This document shows, piece after piece, positions 16,519 through 24,585 of a DNA stretch of 64,000 nt (positions are counted from its first letter, which is position 1; every line of letters starts with the position of its first letter). The translations under genes were made by a program, and so were the position numbers. Under the pieces are notes generated by a model. That model searched no databases and was not told the origin of the DNA. It saw nothing but the letters and a program-made list of their open reading frames with translations. The stretch spans positions 1 through 64,000 of the forward strand of contig NZ_VUNM01000008.1 of the NCBI RefSeq assembly GCF_009695655.1, in the 5' to 3' direction. The stretch is from Sharpea porci (GTDB lineage: Bacteria > Bacillota_I > Bacilli_A > Erysipelotrichales > Coprobacillaceae).

Positions 16519-17271
16519 TTATAGGTTTTTGGTGAAATGGCATTGTGGGTAGTGATCGCAGCCAATAAACTTCCCATGCTTACCCGTTCTCACCACAAGT
16601 CTTCCGCCACATTTAGGACAAATATCACCTGGTTGTAATCCATTAATTGCAGCTTTCCTATTTTGAATATTTGTGATATGTTCATTTCTTGTCTCTTCTT
16701 GATCAATATTATAGGACTTAATTTCAAGTGTGAGATGAAGCATCTGGACATGTGTAAGAACAGGTTGTGTAGAGAGTGCTTGAATGGTAGATAAAAGATT
16801 GAAGAAATAGACGACATGCTCGTGTTGGAGATTGAGTTTAAGTGTTGCGTTATTTGAAAAGGTAATAATGGAATAGAAGGGTATTCCTTCTTTTCCTATA
16901 AGTGCTTCTAAGTTCTTGATATGGCCATAGTTCTGATGAATGGGATTCATGAAATGATGCTTCGTTGTCTTAAAAGTTTCTGTCCATTGATGATCTCTTT
17001 CTGATCCATAAATCCATCCACTATAATTCTTTACTTCAATCACAAAAATACCATATTGTGAAACAACAACATGATCAATTTGCGTAGTACCATTAGGTGA
17101 TTTAAGAAGAATGTTATTGAGTACCATATAATATTCAGGATCTAATGAACTGAGAATATGGGCAACTCTTTCTTCCCCATGCTTACCTTTTCTCTTAGGG
17201 GCTGAACGCCTCCTCTCAATACATACTACGATATAAATGAAGATAACGATAATACCAATACTCATACCCAT
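16519..17271 (-). CDS. NERD nuclease-domain protein with topoisomerase-type zinc finger
   Basis: A 250-residue protein: one N-terminal TM helix (about 3-18), a NERD domain with PD-(D/E)XK-like residues (Glu33, Asp66, Glu79, Lys81 in IDHVVV and EVKNY), and a C-terminal zinc ribbon of the topoisomerase I type (Cys218, Cys221, Cys238, Cys244). NERD proteins are predicted DNA-processing nucleases; the biochemical function is untested for most. It lies downstream of the helicase-methyltransferase pair on the same strand. Its ribosome site sits inside the terminator hairpin that separates it from them. Confidence 0.88.
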   Translation of the reverse strand: MGMSIGIIVIFIYIVVCIERRRSAPKRKGKHGEERVAHILSSLDPEYYMVLNNILLKSPNGTTQIDHVVVSQYGIFVIEVKNYSGWIYGSERDHQWTETFKTTKHHFMNPIHQNYGHIKNLEALIGKEGIPFYSIITFSNNATLKLNLQHEHVVYFFNLLSTIQALSTQPVLTHVQMLHLTLEIKSYNIDQEETRNEHITNIQNRKAAINGLQPGDICPKCGGRLVVRTGKHGKFIGCDHYPQCHFTKNL

Positions 17272-17278
17272 AATAAAA

Positions 17279-17316
17279 ACAACTCCTCATACAACAATAC
17301 TATAACAAGGAGTTGT
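17279..17316 (-). terminator. Hairpin between methyltransferase and NERD genes, containing the NERD ribosome site
   Basis: ACAACTCCT (17279-17287) and AGGAGTTGT (17308-17316) are perfect 9-bp inverted repeats with a 20-nt loop. On the minus strand the 3' arm AGGAGTTGT is followed by TTTTATT, which fits a terminator, and its AGGAG is also the only Shine-Dalgarno for the NERD gene. Folding would both stop transcription and hide the ribosome site. Confidence 0.6.
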
Positions 17317-17343
17317 CTTAATCTAGATAAAGTCTTAAACGAA

Positions 17344-17922
17344 TCACATTGATTTCTTTAATATACAATTCAACCAACGATTATCTCTTTGAAGATTATC
17401 ACCAGTTATCTTTGTCTCAACAAGATGAAAATCACCAATATATTCCATAATAGATTCTTCTGTTAAATCAATATAATAACGATCATCACGCATACCTACA
17501 TAATCCCCATATTTAAAAGATACATACATAATACCATCATCCTTTAGAATCTTAAAACATCCAAGAAAGACTTCTTTTAAGTTGTCTTTATGAATATGAA
17601 GGAGTGATGCGCAAGCAAAGATTGCATCAAAGCTATTATAGAGCTCTTCATGTTTAATAATATCAAGTGCATCTATATTCAGCTTATTTACATTCTTGGG
17701 AACATTATTGAGGAAGGCTTTAACTGGGTCTAAGGCTGTTACGTTGTAGTTATTGATAAAATGCTTTGTATCACGACCTGAACCACATCCTAAATCTAGG
17801 ATATGTGCATGAGGTTGAAGATATTTTTCAAACATCTCATATGTTTTTGTCATATTCGTATTTATTGTTTTTTTACTATATTCTAAAGCATGTTCTTTAT
17901 AGTATTGAAGGGTCTTATTCAT
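17344..17922 (-). CDS. Class I SAM-dependent methyltransferase
   Basis: A 192-residue Rossmann methyltransferase. Motif I ILDLGCGSGRD binds S-adenosylmethionine and is followed by the acidic strand TALDPVK. There is no (D/N)PPY motif, so it is a Methyltransf_11/25-type small-molecule or protein enzyme, not a typical DNA modification enzyme. ATG 17922 is preferred: AAAGGTGG, formed by the last codons of the helicase gene, lies 7 nt upstream and only one base separates the two genes. The tight coupling suggests a functional link to the helicase. Confidence 0.87.
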   Translation of the reverse strand: MNKTLQYYKEHALEYSKKTINTNMTKTYEMFEKYLQPHAHILDLGCGSGRDTKHFINNYNVTALDPVKAFLNNVPKNVNKLNIDALDIIKHEELYNSFDAIFACASLLHIHKDNLKEVFLGCFKILKDDGIMYVSFKYGDYVGMRDDRYYIDLTEESIMEYIGDFHLVETKITGDNLQRDNRWLNCILKKSM

Positions 17923-17923
17923 T

Positions 17924-20413
17924 TTATAAACCACCTTTATCTTGATAATAGTCTTCTAGGAAGTGTTGTTCTTTGTTTTTTATGCGCTCTTTATAAGCAC
18001 TGTCCATCTGTGACCAAAGTGTAGGATTAAATTCAACAATATTGAGATCCTTAGAGTACATGACAAAACGCTTACGTTCAAACTTTTCAAATGGGTTATC
18101 TAGAAGACTTTTTTTGATCTTTGTGTCGTTATTTAAATAGTCTAGAGTATAGGCACAGTTCGCTTTATCGACAGGAAGTTGTCTATTTATACGATTGAGA
18201 TAGAATTGTCTATATTCTTCGACAAGTGCATCGAGGTGTACTTCACCTTCTTTATCTGCCAATTTCAACATCGCCAGCATGAAGACAAGTTTAAATGAGA
18301 AGGTTAATGTATTCTCGTCAATAAAGTCTTCAAAGTCTTGTAAGAGTGTTTCATCATTATGTATTTTAAGATGCTTATCTGTACGTATATGTTCAATATC
18401 ACTTGGGGAAAAATAAGGCATGATACGATTACCAATCGGTAAAGCTAAAGATGAATATTCTTTATGACTTCTCACCCATGATCTTAATGTTTGTGTACCA
18501 ATATATAGTTCTCTAGCTGCCTGTTCGAGAGAAAGATAGTCTTTGTATTTCTCTTCAAATGTCTGTATATTAACTTCCTTCATAGCGATTTCCTGCTCAG
18601 ATAAACCAAGAATCTTTAAATAGTCATTATTTGTCTTTTTTAGACCCATAAATGGTGAGTAAGTAGAGAGATGGAAGAGGGAATTGAAATTCCAGGGTGT
18701 TAGTTTTCCTTCATAATTATCCACTACATCAATCACATACAGACATTCTTTACCAGGATAATGACGAACACCACGCCCTAATTGTTGGAGATAAAGGACT
18801 TTGGATAAAGTAGGCCTTGCCATTACAACGATTTCTGTTTGAGGCGAATCCCAGCCTTCACTGATTTGTTGGCAGGAAGTGAGAAATTGTATTTTCTTGT
18901 TTTTATAGTCTTCAAAGATCTGGTCATTGTCCTTATTTCCACCATAGACAGCTCTTGTAGTTAAGCCCGCATTATTAAACATCTCTGCAATCTTCTTGGC
19001 ATGTTGGATATTGACACAAAAGACAATCCCTTGTTTATAGAAATTATCTCTAGGCGCAAAGTACTTTTTGATAGTTTTGGTAATCAATTCATTTCTTGAA
19101 TCAATAACCAAACTTCTTTCCAAATCAGCATAATTATAATCTTTACCATTATATCTCACTTCACTAAGATTAATATTACTTTCTACTCTAAAACACCGAA
19201 TGTTGGTAATGATATTCTTCTTAACAGCTTCTTCTAAAGACATATATTTATCATATTCACCAAATATTTCTTGAAGCTTCTTCATATCTAAACGTTCATC
19301 AGTAGCAGTTAAACCAATAAGATACTTTGGCTCAAAATATGTCAATGTCTTATGACAATTCACTGCTTGAGCATGATGTGCTTCATCAAAACAAATATAA
19401 TCATAATAATCACTAGGTAAGCTATTTCTTGATATAAATGTCTTATTATAATATTCAATAGTTATATCAAGAGGATAATGGATATCTTGAACTCTATTTT
19501 CCCAGTCTTCTTTGACTCTTTGAGAAGGCACCATAATCAGTACTTTATGGATCTTTCCTTCACTTGCTAGATTATTAAGATCTTCTAGGACAATCTGTGA
19601 TTTGCCTGTTCCTGTTGGTAGTACAACAAGTGCGGTCGTATCACCATTAGCACGATGTTCCTTGAGTTCCTCAAGTATTGTTTCTTGGTGTTCATAGAGA
19701 TGGACTTTACGTTTTTCTTTAATGAGGGTTGTAGGCTTAAAATGGGAAGACTTGCCAAAGTAATGCTTAATACGCTCAATAACACTATTCTTAAATATCA
19801 GATTTTCAGCTGAAAAACGATAAACTTTATAATGATATAAAGTAAGCGTATTTTGTTTCTCTAACTGTCTTGCATATTGTTCATTTCCAATAATCACAGG
19901 ATGGTGATAAGTCACACCATTCTCTTCAATCGCAATATTGCCATTATCTCTTTCTAAGACATAATCAATAGAACCGGTATGACCATTATTGAGAGACACA
20001 GGCACCTCTTTACTTAAATAAGCTAAAGCATCATTCCCATAAATATCCGTAAACACATCTTCAAACTTCTTCTCTAAAGGTGTGTTATCTACATGCCCTT
20101 TAGAAAATGCATTACCCTTATCTTCTAATTGAATATCATCAACCTTCTTATTAAGCCATTCTTCTATCTGGGAATAAACACTTTCATCGATCTTATTAAA
20201 ACGATAAAGCTTATCATATAAATCTACATATTTATTCTGCATCTCACAATACTTAGAATAATCAAATATATGATCACCAATCTTCTCACAAAGATTATCA
20301 TCAATAATTACACAAACATGATCATGTTCATAAACATAAGAATGATGACCATCATCATATCTATAATCTTCTACTTCATGAAGTTTTAAAGCCCTTAATC
20401 TTTCCTTATCCAT
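17924..20413 (-). CDS. Multi-domain SF2 helicase with nuclease-like N-terminus
   Basis: An 829-residue protein. Residues about 110-220 resemble a restriction-endonuclease fold (SIDYVLE with Asp150, then AIEEN with Glu163/Glu164). The SF2 helicase core follows: motif I PTGTGKS (266-272), DEAH (343-346), TAT (369-371) and motif VI QQLGRGVR (543-550). Residues about 627-680 look like a MerR/excisionase-type HTH (SLEQAARELYIGTQTLRSWV). The nuclease motif has Glu where Lys is expected, so activity is doubtful. The architecture is close to restriction-type translocases; a defence or DNA-repair role is an inference. It heads a minus-strand operon with the methyltransferase. Confidence 0.82.
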   Translation of the reverse strand: MDKERLRALKLHEVEDYRYDDGHHSYVYEHDHVCVIIDDNLCEKIGDHIFDYSKYCEMQNKYVDLYDKLYRFNKIDESVYSQIEEWLNKKVDDIQLEDKGNAFSKGHVDNTPLEKKFEDVFTDIYGNDALAYLSKEVPVSLNNGHTGSIDYVLERDNGNIAIEENGVTYHHPVIIGNEQYARQLEKQNTLTLYHYKVYRFSAENLIFKNSVIERIKHYFGKSSHFKPTTLIKEKRKVHLYEHQETILEELKEHRANGDTTALVVLPTGTGKSQIVLEDLNNLASEGKIHKVLIMVPSQRVKEDWENRVQDIHYPLDITIEYYNKTFISRNSLPSDYYDYICFDEAHHAQAVNCHKTLTYFEPKYLIGLTATDERLDMKKLQEIFGEYDKYMSLEEAVKKNIITNIRCFRVESNINLSEVRYNGKDYNYADLERSLVIDSRNELITKTIKKYFAPRDNFYKQGIVFCVNIQHAKKIAEMFNNAGLTTRAVYGGNKDNDQIFEDYKNKKIQFLTSCQQISEGWDSPQTEIVVMARPTLSKVLYLQQLGRGVRHYPGKECLYVIDVVDNYEGKLTPWNFNSLFHLSTYSPFMGLKKTNNDYLKILGLSEQEIAMKEVNIQTFEEKYKDYLSLEQAARELYIGTQTLRSWVRSHKEYSSLALPIGNRIMPYFSPSDIEHIRTDKHLKIHNDETLLQDFEDFIDENTLTFSFKLVFMLAMLKLADKEGEVHLDALVEEYRQFYLNRINRQLPVDKANCAYTLDYLNNDTKIKKSLLDNPFEKFERKRFVMYSKDLNIVEFNPTLWSQMDSAYKERIKNKEQHFLEDYYQDKGGL

Positions 20414-20670
20414 ACACTACTCCTATGAACTTATTCTATCATACTGTGAATGAGGTAAGAAGAAAACACCGTCCAGTTAGGAAATGCATATTAAACCTTA
20501 TTATCTGATTGGTACAATTATCAATCTGTCGATAATGAAACATAGAATGTATTAGATGTTATTTGTAAGTGAATTAAATTAAAACGATGGTTTGTATTTG
20601 AGCTTGAATTGGAATTTTTGTAAAAACTGATGAGAATGATTATAGACATTAGATGTGATTATATGTTGTT

Positions 20671-20716
20671 AACACATACTATAGTTTATGTTAATATACA
20701 AACTATAGTATGTATT
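20671..20716. repeat. Inverted-repeat element, copy A
   Basis: ACATACTATAGTTT (20674-20687) and AAACTATAGTATGT (20700-20713) form a perfect 14-bp inverted repeat with a 12-nt spacer. Each arm contains the self-palindrome ACTATAGT, so it can also be read as two operator-like sites. A second copy lies at 25938-25982. It stands in the 499-bp gap before the SprT-like gene. Confidence 0.8.
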
Positions 20717-20735
20717 TCTAATTAGAGTTAGTTGT

Positions 20736-20751
20736 GTTTCACTGGTGAAAC
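20736..20751. promoter_or_regulatory. Operator-like dyad GTTTCAC-TG-GTGAAAC
   Basis: A perfect 7-bp inverted repeat with a 2-bp centre, between inverted-repeat copy A and the promoter of the SprT-like gene. The binding protein is unknown. The rest of 20414-20670 shows no gene or clear structure. Confidence 0.5.
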
Positions 20752-20803
20752 AATATGGAGTGGAGATGATGATAGGTTGTTTGTTGTTGAAATTCATGAC
20801 TAT

Positions 20804-20832
20804 TTGCATTTTTATGACAATAGTGTTATAAT
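20804..20832 (+). promoter_or_regulatory. Promoter of the SprT-like operon
   Basis: TTGCAT (20804-20809), a 17-bp spacer and the extended -10 TGTTATAAT ending at 20832. Confidence 0.65.
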
Positions 20833-20860
20833 ATAGACAACAAAAGAAGAAAGAACACGT

Positions 20861-20895
20861 AAAAAGGCGATCAGATATATTCTGGTCGCTTTTTA
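20861..20895 (+). terminator. Attenuator-like hairpin in the leader of the SprT-like gene
   Basis: GGCGATCAGA pairs with TCTGGTCGCT around TATAT, and flanking A and T runs extend the stem. It lies about 25 nt after the promoter and just before the ribosome site AGGAGGAAA (20899-20907), so it may act as a leader attenuator. Confidence 0.6.
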
Positions 20896-20912
20896 CTTAG
20901 GAGGAAAAAATT

Positions 20913-21596
20913 ATGTTAAGTGATTATGCAAGAACAACACCTATTTTTAAAATTAATCAACCATTAAGGGAAATTTATCCAGAAATGCATGATATTAGAA
21001 GCCTTTTAGTAAAAGCATATGACATTATTGAAGAATGCCTTACTCCTGAAGGTATTTATACAAAGGAACCATTGGATTTAGAAAATTTACCGTTTTTTAT
21101 TGGTGATCAAGAATATACAAGGAATAGAACATCCATTTATGCATATTGTCATTTTGAAAGTGAATATTTTCAAAATCATGTGATTAAATATCCTCAATAC
21201 ATATTTATTAATCGTTATTTATTGGAAAATACTGTAGATGAAAATGTGTGTTTAGGGATATTGATTCATGAAATCTTACATGCGACGATCTATGATGTGG
21301 ATAACTATAGTTATGACGATAATGGAAATATAATAGGAGCACATCATGGAATATGGAGGGAAAGGGCAAATCTTATTCATAGTTGTTATCCGGATATTGA
21401 TGTTCTTTTTGATTATTCGGAAGATGAACTCTATGAGCATGGTGTAAATCGTCATTCGTGTTCGCAAGTCATGTTTGCCTATAGTAATACTAAAAGTGTT
21501 GATGATTACATATTTATTGATGATCGCTTTTACCATATAAGGGATCATATTAAGGCGTTTGTTGAGAGTATTGGCATGAGTGATATGTTGAAATAA
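20913..21596 (+). CDS. SprT-like zinc-metalloprotease domain protein
   Basis: A 227-residue protein with HEILH at 119-123 and a downstream AHHGIWRERA (His144/His145), the HExxH...H(G)xxW spacing of SprT-like zincins. Family relatives include Spartan-type proteases acting on DNA-bound proteins, but the bacterial members are poorly characterised. Residues 1-100 and 165-227 are unrecognised. It has a promoter, a terminator-like leader hairpin and a strong RBS. It is followed after 20 bp by a small unknown gene, probably in one operon. Confidence 0.7.
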   Translation: MLSDYARTTPIFKINQPLREIYPEMHDIRSLLVKAYDIIEECLTPEGIYTKEPLDLENLPFFIGDQEYTRNRTSIYAYCHFESEYFQNHVIKYPQYIFINRYLLENTVDENVCLGILIHEILHATIYDVDNYSYDDNGNIIGAHHGIWRERANLIHSCYPDIDVLFDYSEDELYEHGVNRHSCSQVMFAYSNTKSVDDYIFIDDRFYHIRDHIKAFVESIGMSDMLK

Positions 21597-21616
21597 TATG
21601 GGGGAGATGAAGAAAA

Positions 21617-21907
21617 ATGATTACAAGACGTAAATGGTTTGAAATCTACGAGGGAAAGTATTTAAGACCCAAAGCAATCATACCAATAAATGATGAAAAG
21701 AAGTTATATATCATGACTATAGACAAAAATAAAGTAGTTGTTATTGAGAAATATGATGGTTATGAGATAGAAGATAGGGATGTTCATTTACATAAACTGG
21801 ATTATACATATGATTGTGTTGGTGAAAATGAATATGAAATTAATTTCTTTATTGTTTATCGAAAGAAGAGATACTTTCTAAGAGATTATTTTGAAAAGAA
21901 AGAATAA
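21617..21907 (+). CDS. Hypothetical protein, 96 residues
   Basis: I do not recognise this protein. It is soluble, rich in Lys, Tyr, Asp and Glu, with alternating hydrophobic positions suggesting a small beta-rich fold. GGGGGAGATGAAG precedes ATG 21617. It lies 20 bp after the SprT-like gene and before a terminator-like hairpin, so the two are probably co-transcribed and might work together. Confidence 0.6.
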   Translation: MITRRKWFEIYEGKYLRPKAIIPINDEKKLYIMTIDKNKVVVIEKYDGYEIEDRDVHLHKLDYTYDCVGENEYEINFFIVYRKKRYFLRDYFEKKE

Positions 21908-22025
21908 TCATGAATTATGGTTGTTAAAGAAGAGATTGTGTCTTCGGTTAGTGTGATGACTATATTCTGTATTAACGATTATTCTTATGAAAGAAGTAGA
22001 AATGAGACTAAAACATGAATTTATT

Positions 22026-22060
22026 ATCCATAGTAACTCTTGTTGCTATGGATATTTTCA
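22026..22060 (+). terminator. Terminator of the SprT-like operon
   Basis: ATCCATAGTAAC pairs with GTTGCTATGGAT around TCTT (one wobble), followed by ATTTTCATTT. Confidence 0.75.
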
Positions 22061-22095
22061 TTTGACTGAAAATAGTTTCAGAAAAAACGCACTAT

Positions 22096-22111
22096 TTACA
22101 AGCGCTTTCAT
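22096..22111. promoter_or_regulatory. cre-like catabolite repression site upstream of nanE
   Basis: TTACAAGCGCTTTCAT differs from the Firmicutes cre consensus WTGNNARCGNWWWCAW at one position. It lies 163 bp before nanE. The sugar operon is therefore probably repressed by CcpA when preferred sugars are present. No convincing -35/-10 pair was seen in 22061-22274. Confidence 0.6.
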
Positions 22112-22274
22112 ATTAAAACTGAAAATATATTCTAAATATACTTTGCTTATTGATGTGATATAGAGATCGATTATTATTGAACTATAAGATAAGTGTACAT
22201 AAGTCTTAAGTCTAAAATGAGGAGGAAGGTATTGTGGTTGCTTTCTAAGCAACACGGAATATATCGAAGAGAAA

Positions 22275-22946
22275 ATGTTAGAAGAATTAAAGGGAAAACT
22301 TATTGTATCCTGCCAAGCATTACCTGATGAACCTTTGCATTCAAGCTTTATCATGTCGAGAATGGCCTTGGCTGCTTTAGAAGGAGGTGCAGCAGGAATA
22401 AGAGCACAATCTAAAGAGGATATTTTAGAAATTCAAAAGACTGTCGATTTGCCTATTATTGGTATTGTCAAAAGAAATTATGATGATTCAGATATCTACA
22501 TCACTCCAACAAAGAAAGAAATAGATGAATTATTAGAAACGAGAAGTGAAATTATTGCCCTAGATGCAACTTGCCGTAAACGTCCTCATGGAGAAAAAGT
22601 AAAAGATCTTGTGGCTTATATTCATGCGAATAATAGACTTGCGATGGCTGATTGTTCGACTTTTGAAGAATGTCTTGAAGCTGAAAAAATAGGGTTTGAT
22701 ATTGTTTCAACAACACTATGTGGTTATACACCATATTCAGCGAATATTGATGGCCCTAACTATGATCTTATTAAGAAATGTGTAGATGAATTAGATGTAC
22801 CCGTTATTGCTGAAGGAAAGATACATTATCCAAATGAACTGAAAAAGGTCTTAAAAGAATGTCATGCCTATGCTGCAGTAGTAGGCGGTGCAATCACAAG
22901 ACCAAAAGAAATTACTGAAAGATTTGTGAAAGAAATTCAAGATTAA
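22275..22946 (+). CDS. nanE: N-acetylmannosamine-6-phosphate 2-epimerase
   Basis: A 223-residue TIM-barrel enzyme converting ManNAc-6-phosphate to GlcNAc-6-phosphate. The N-terminus KLIVSCQALPDEPLHSS, the internal GGAAGIRAQS and MADCSTFEE, and the C-terminal PVIAEGKIH and AAVVGGAITRP are family hallmarks. It heads an operon with a PTS permease, an RpiR regulator and an RDD protein. No sialate lyase (nanA) or ManNAc kinase (nanK) is nearby, which suggests that ManNAc-6-phosphate is made by the adjacent PTS. The RBS is modest (AAGAG before ATG 22275), while a much stronger GGAGGAAGG lies 40 nt earlier. Confidence 0.95.
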   Translation: MLEELKGKLIVSCQALPDEPLHSSFIMSRMALAALEGGAAGIRAQSKEDILEIQKTVDLPIIGIVKRNYDDSDIYITPTKKEIDELLETRSEIIALDATCRKRPHGEKVKDLVAYIHANNRLAMADCSTFEECLEAEKIGFDIVSTTLCGYTPYSANIDGPNYDLIKKCVDELDVPVIAEGKIHYPNELKKVLKECHAYAAVVGGAITRPKEITERFVKEIQD

Positions 22947-23058
22947 GTGAATAAATATGCAGTTTCAAAGGGGAATGAAATTTGAATAGTGTACTAGTGG
23001 TTTAAGAAATAGCATATTTAGACAAATAAATGAACATGTAAAGAGGGAGGAAAAAAAT

Positions 23059-24567
23059 ATGTTCAAAAAGTTACAACAAATTGGTAAAGCTTTCATGTTA
23101 CCTATTGCCATGTTACCTGCTGCTGGTTTGCTGCTAGGTATTGGTGGTGCCTTTAGTAGTAGTGCTACAATTGCTGCTTATCCTTTTTTAAATATTGGTT
23201 GGCTACAAACAATATTCAAAGTTATGAATGCAGCTGGTAGTATTGTCTTTTCTAACTTGTCACTACTTCTATGCGTTGGCTTATGTATTGGTTTAGCTAA
23301 GAAAGATAAAGGTGTAGCTGCTCTTGCGGGTGTTGTAGGTTATCTTGTTATGACTGGCACTACATCAGCTATTCTTGCGATTGCTAATCCTAAAGGAAAT
23401 GCTATTGATACTGGTGTCATTGGTGCTCTTGTAATGGGATTAATTGCCGTTAATCTCCATAATAAATACCATGATATTCAATTACCTGATGTCTTAGGAT
23501 TCTTTGGTGGATCTCGTTTTGTTCCTATTATTACTGTTGTTTGTGCTATTTTTGTAGGTGCTGCATTCTATATTGTTTGGCCACCAATTCAGCAATTATT
23601 ATTGGCAGCTGGACATGCTATTTCATCTGCTGGTGTCATTGGTACTTTCTTCTATGGTTTCTTAATGAGATTGTGTGGGGCTGTTGGTTTGCATCATATG
23701 ATTTATCCAATGTTCTGGTATACAGAATTAGGTGGTGTTGAAAAGGTTGCTGGTAAAGAAGTAGTTGGTGCACAGAAAATCTTCTTTGCCCAGTTAGCAG
23801 ATCCACATCATACTGGTTTATTTACATCAGGAACTAAATACTTTGCTGGACGTTTTGCTACAATGATGTTTGGTCTACCTGCTGCAGCTCTTGCTATGTA
23901 TCATTCAGTTGATAAGTCAAAGAGAAAGAAATATGCAGGCTTATTCCTTGGTGTTGCATTAACATCATTTATTACTGGTATTACTGAACCTCTTGAATAT
24001 ATGTTCTTATTTGTATCACCTGTATTATATGTTGTTCATTCATTCTATGATGGTCTTTCATTCTTAGTAGCAGATTTATTAAAAATTCGTATTGGTAATA
24101 CGTTCTCAGGTGGTTTCATTGATTTCTTCTTGTTTGGTATTATGCAAGGTAATGCTAAGACAAACTGGTTATTAGTTTTACCAGTAGGTGCTGCTTGGGC
24201 TTGCTTATATTATTTTACTTTTAGATTTGCGATTGCTAAATTCAATATTGCAACTCCAGGTAGAGGTGGAGATGATATTGTAGTCAATGAACCAACACCA
24301 AAAGAAAACAAAAATACAGAACTCGAAGAAAATGCTGTGAAGATTATTGAATATTTAGGTGGTGCTGATAATATTGAAGATGTAGATGCTTGTGCAACAA
24401 GATTACGTGTAGGCGTAAAAGATTCTAAAAAAGTACAAAAAGATAAATTTAAAACTTTAGGTGCTATTGGTGTCCTTGAAGTAGATAATGGTATTCAAGC
24501 TATCTTTGGTGCAAAAGCAATACTCTATAAAACAGTTATTCTAGATTTATTAGGAATGGATGATTAA
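23059..24567 (+). CDS. PTS EIICB permease, glucose/N-acetylhexosamine family
   Basis: A 502-residue membrane permease with a C-terminal EIIB domain. The EIIC part (1-400) starts with GKAFMLPIAMLPAAGLLLGIG and contains the sugar-site stretch ITGITEPLEYMF. EIIB (about 425-502) has the phospho-acceptor Cys445 in DACATRLR. No EIIA domain is attached, so a separate EIIA must phosphorylate it. Placement after nanE and before an RpiR gene favours N-acetylmannosamine (or GlcNAc) as substrate; this is inferred from context. The RBS AGGGAGGAAAA is strong. Confidence 0.88.
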   Translation: MFKKLQQIGKAFMLPIAMLPAAGLLLGIGGAFSSSATIAAYPFLNIGWLQTIFKVMNAAGSIVFSNLSLLLCVGLCIGLAKKDKGVAALAGVVGYLVMTGTTSAILAIANPKGNAIDTGVIGALVMGLIAVNLHNKYHDIQLPDVLGFFGGSRFVPIITVVCAIFVGAAFYIVWPPIQQLLLAAGHAISSAGVIGTFFYGFLMRLCGAVGLHHMIYPMFWYTELGGVEKVAGKEVVGAQKIFFAQLADPHHTGLFTSGTKYFAGRFATMMFGLPAAALAMYHSVDKSKRKKYAGLFLGVALTSFITGITEPLEYMFLFVSPVLYVVHSFYDGLSFLVADLLKIRIGNTFSGGFIDFFLFGIMQGNAKTNWLLVLPVGAAWACLYYFTFRFAIAKFNIATPGRGGDDIVVNEPTPKENKNTELEENAVKIIEYLGGADNIEDVDACATRLRVGVKDSKKVQKDKFKTLGAIGVLEVDNGIQAIFGAKAILYKTVILDLLGMDD

Positions 24568-24585
24568 ATAAGGTAAGTAAAGTAA

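Noticed and set aside
17344-20413. Helicase and methyltransferase as a classical restriction-modification system
   Set aside because: The methyltransferase lacks the (D/N)PPY or other DNA-methylase motifs, and no specificity subunit is present.
22275-22946. nan operon as a complete sialic acid catabolic cluster
   Set aside because: Only nanE is present; lyase, kinase, deacetylase, sialidase and a sialic acid transporter were not found in the window.
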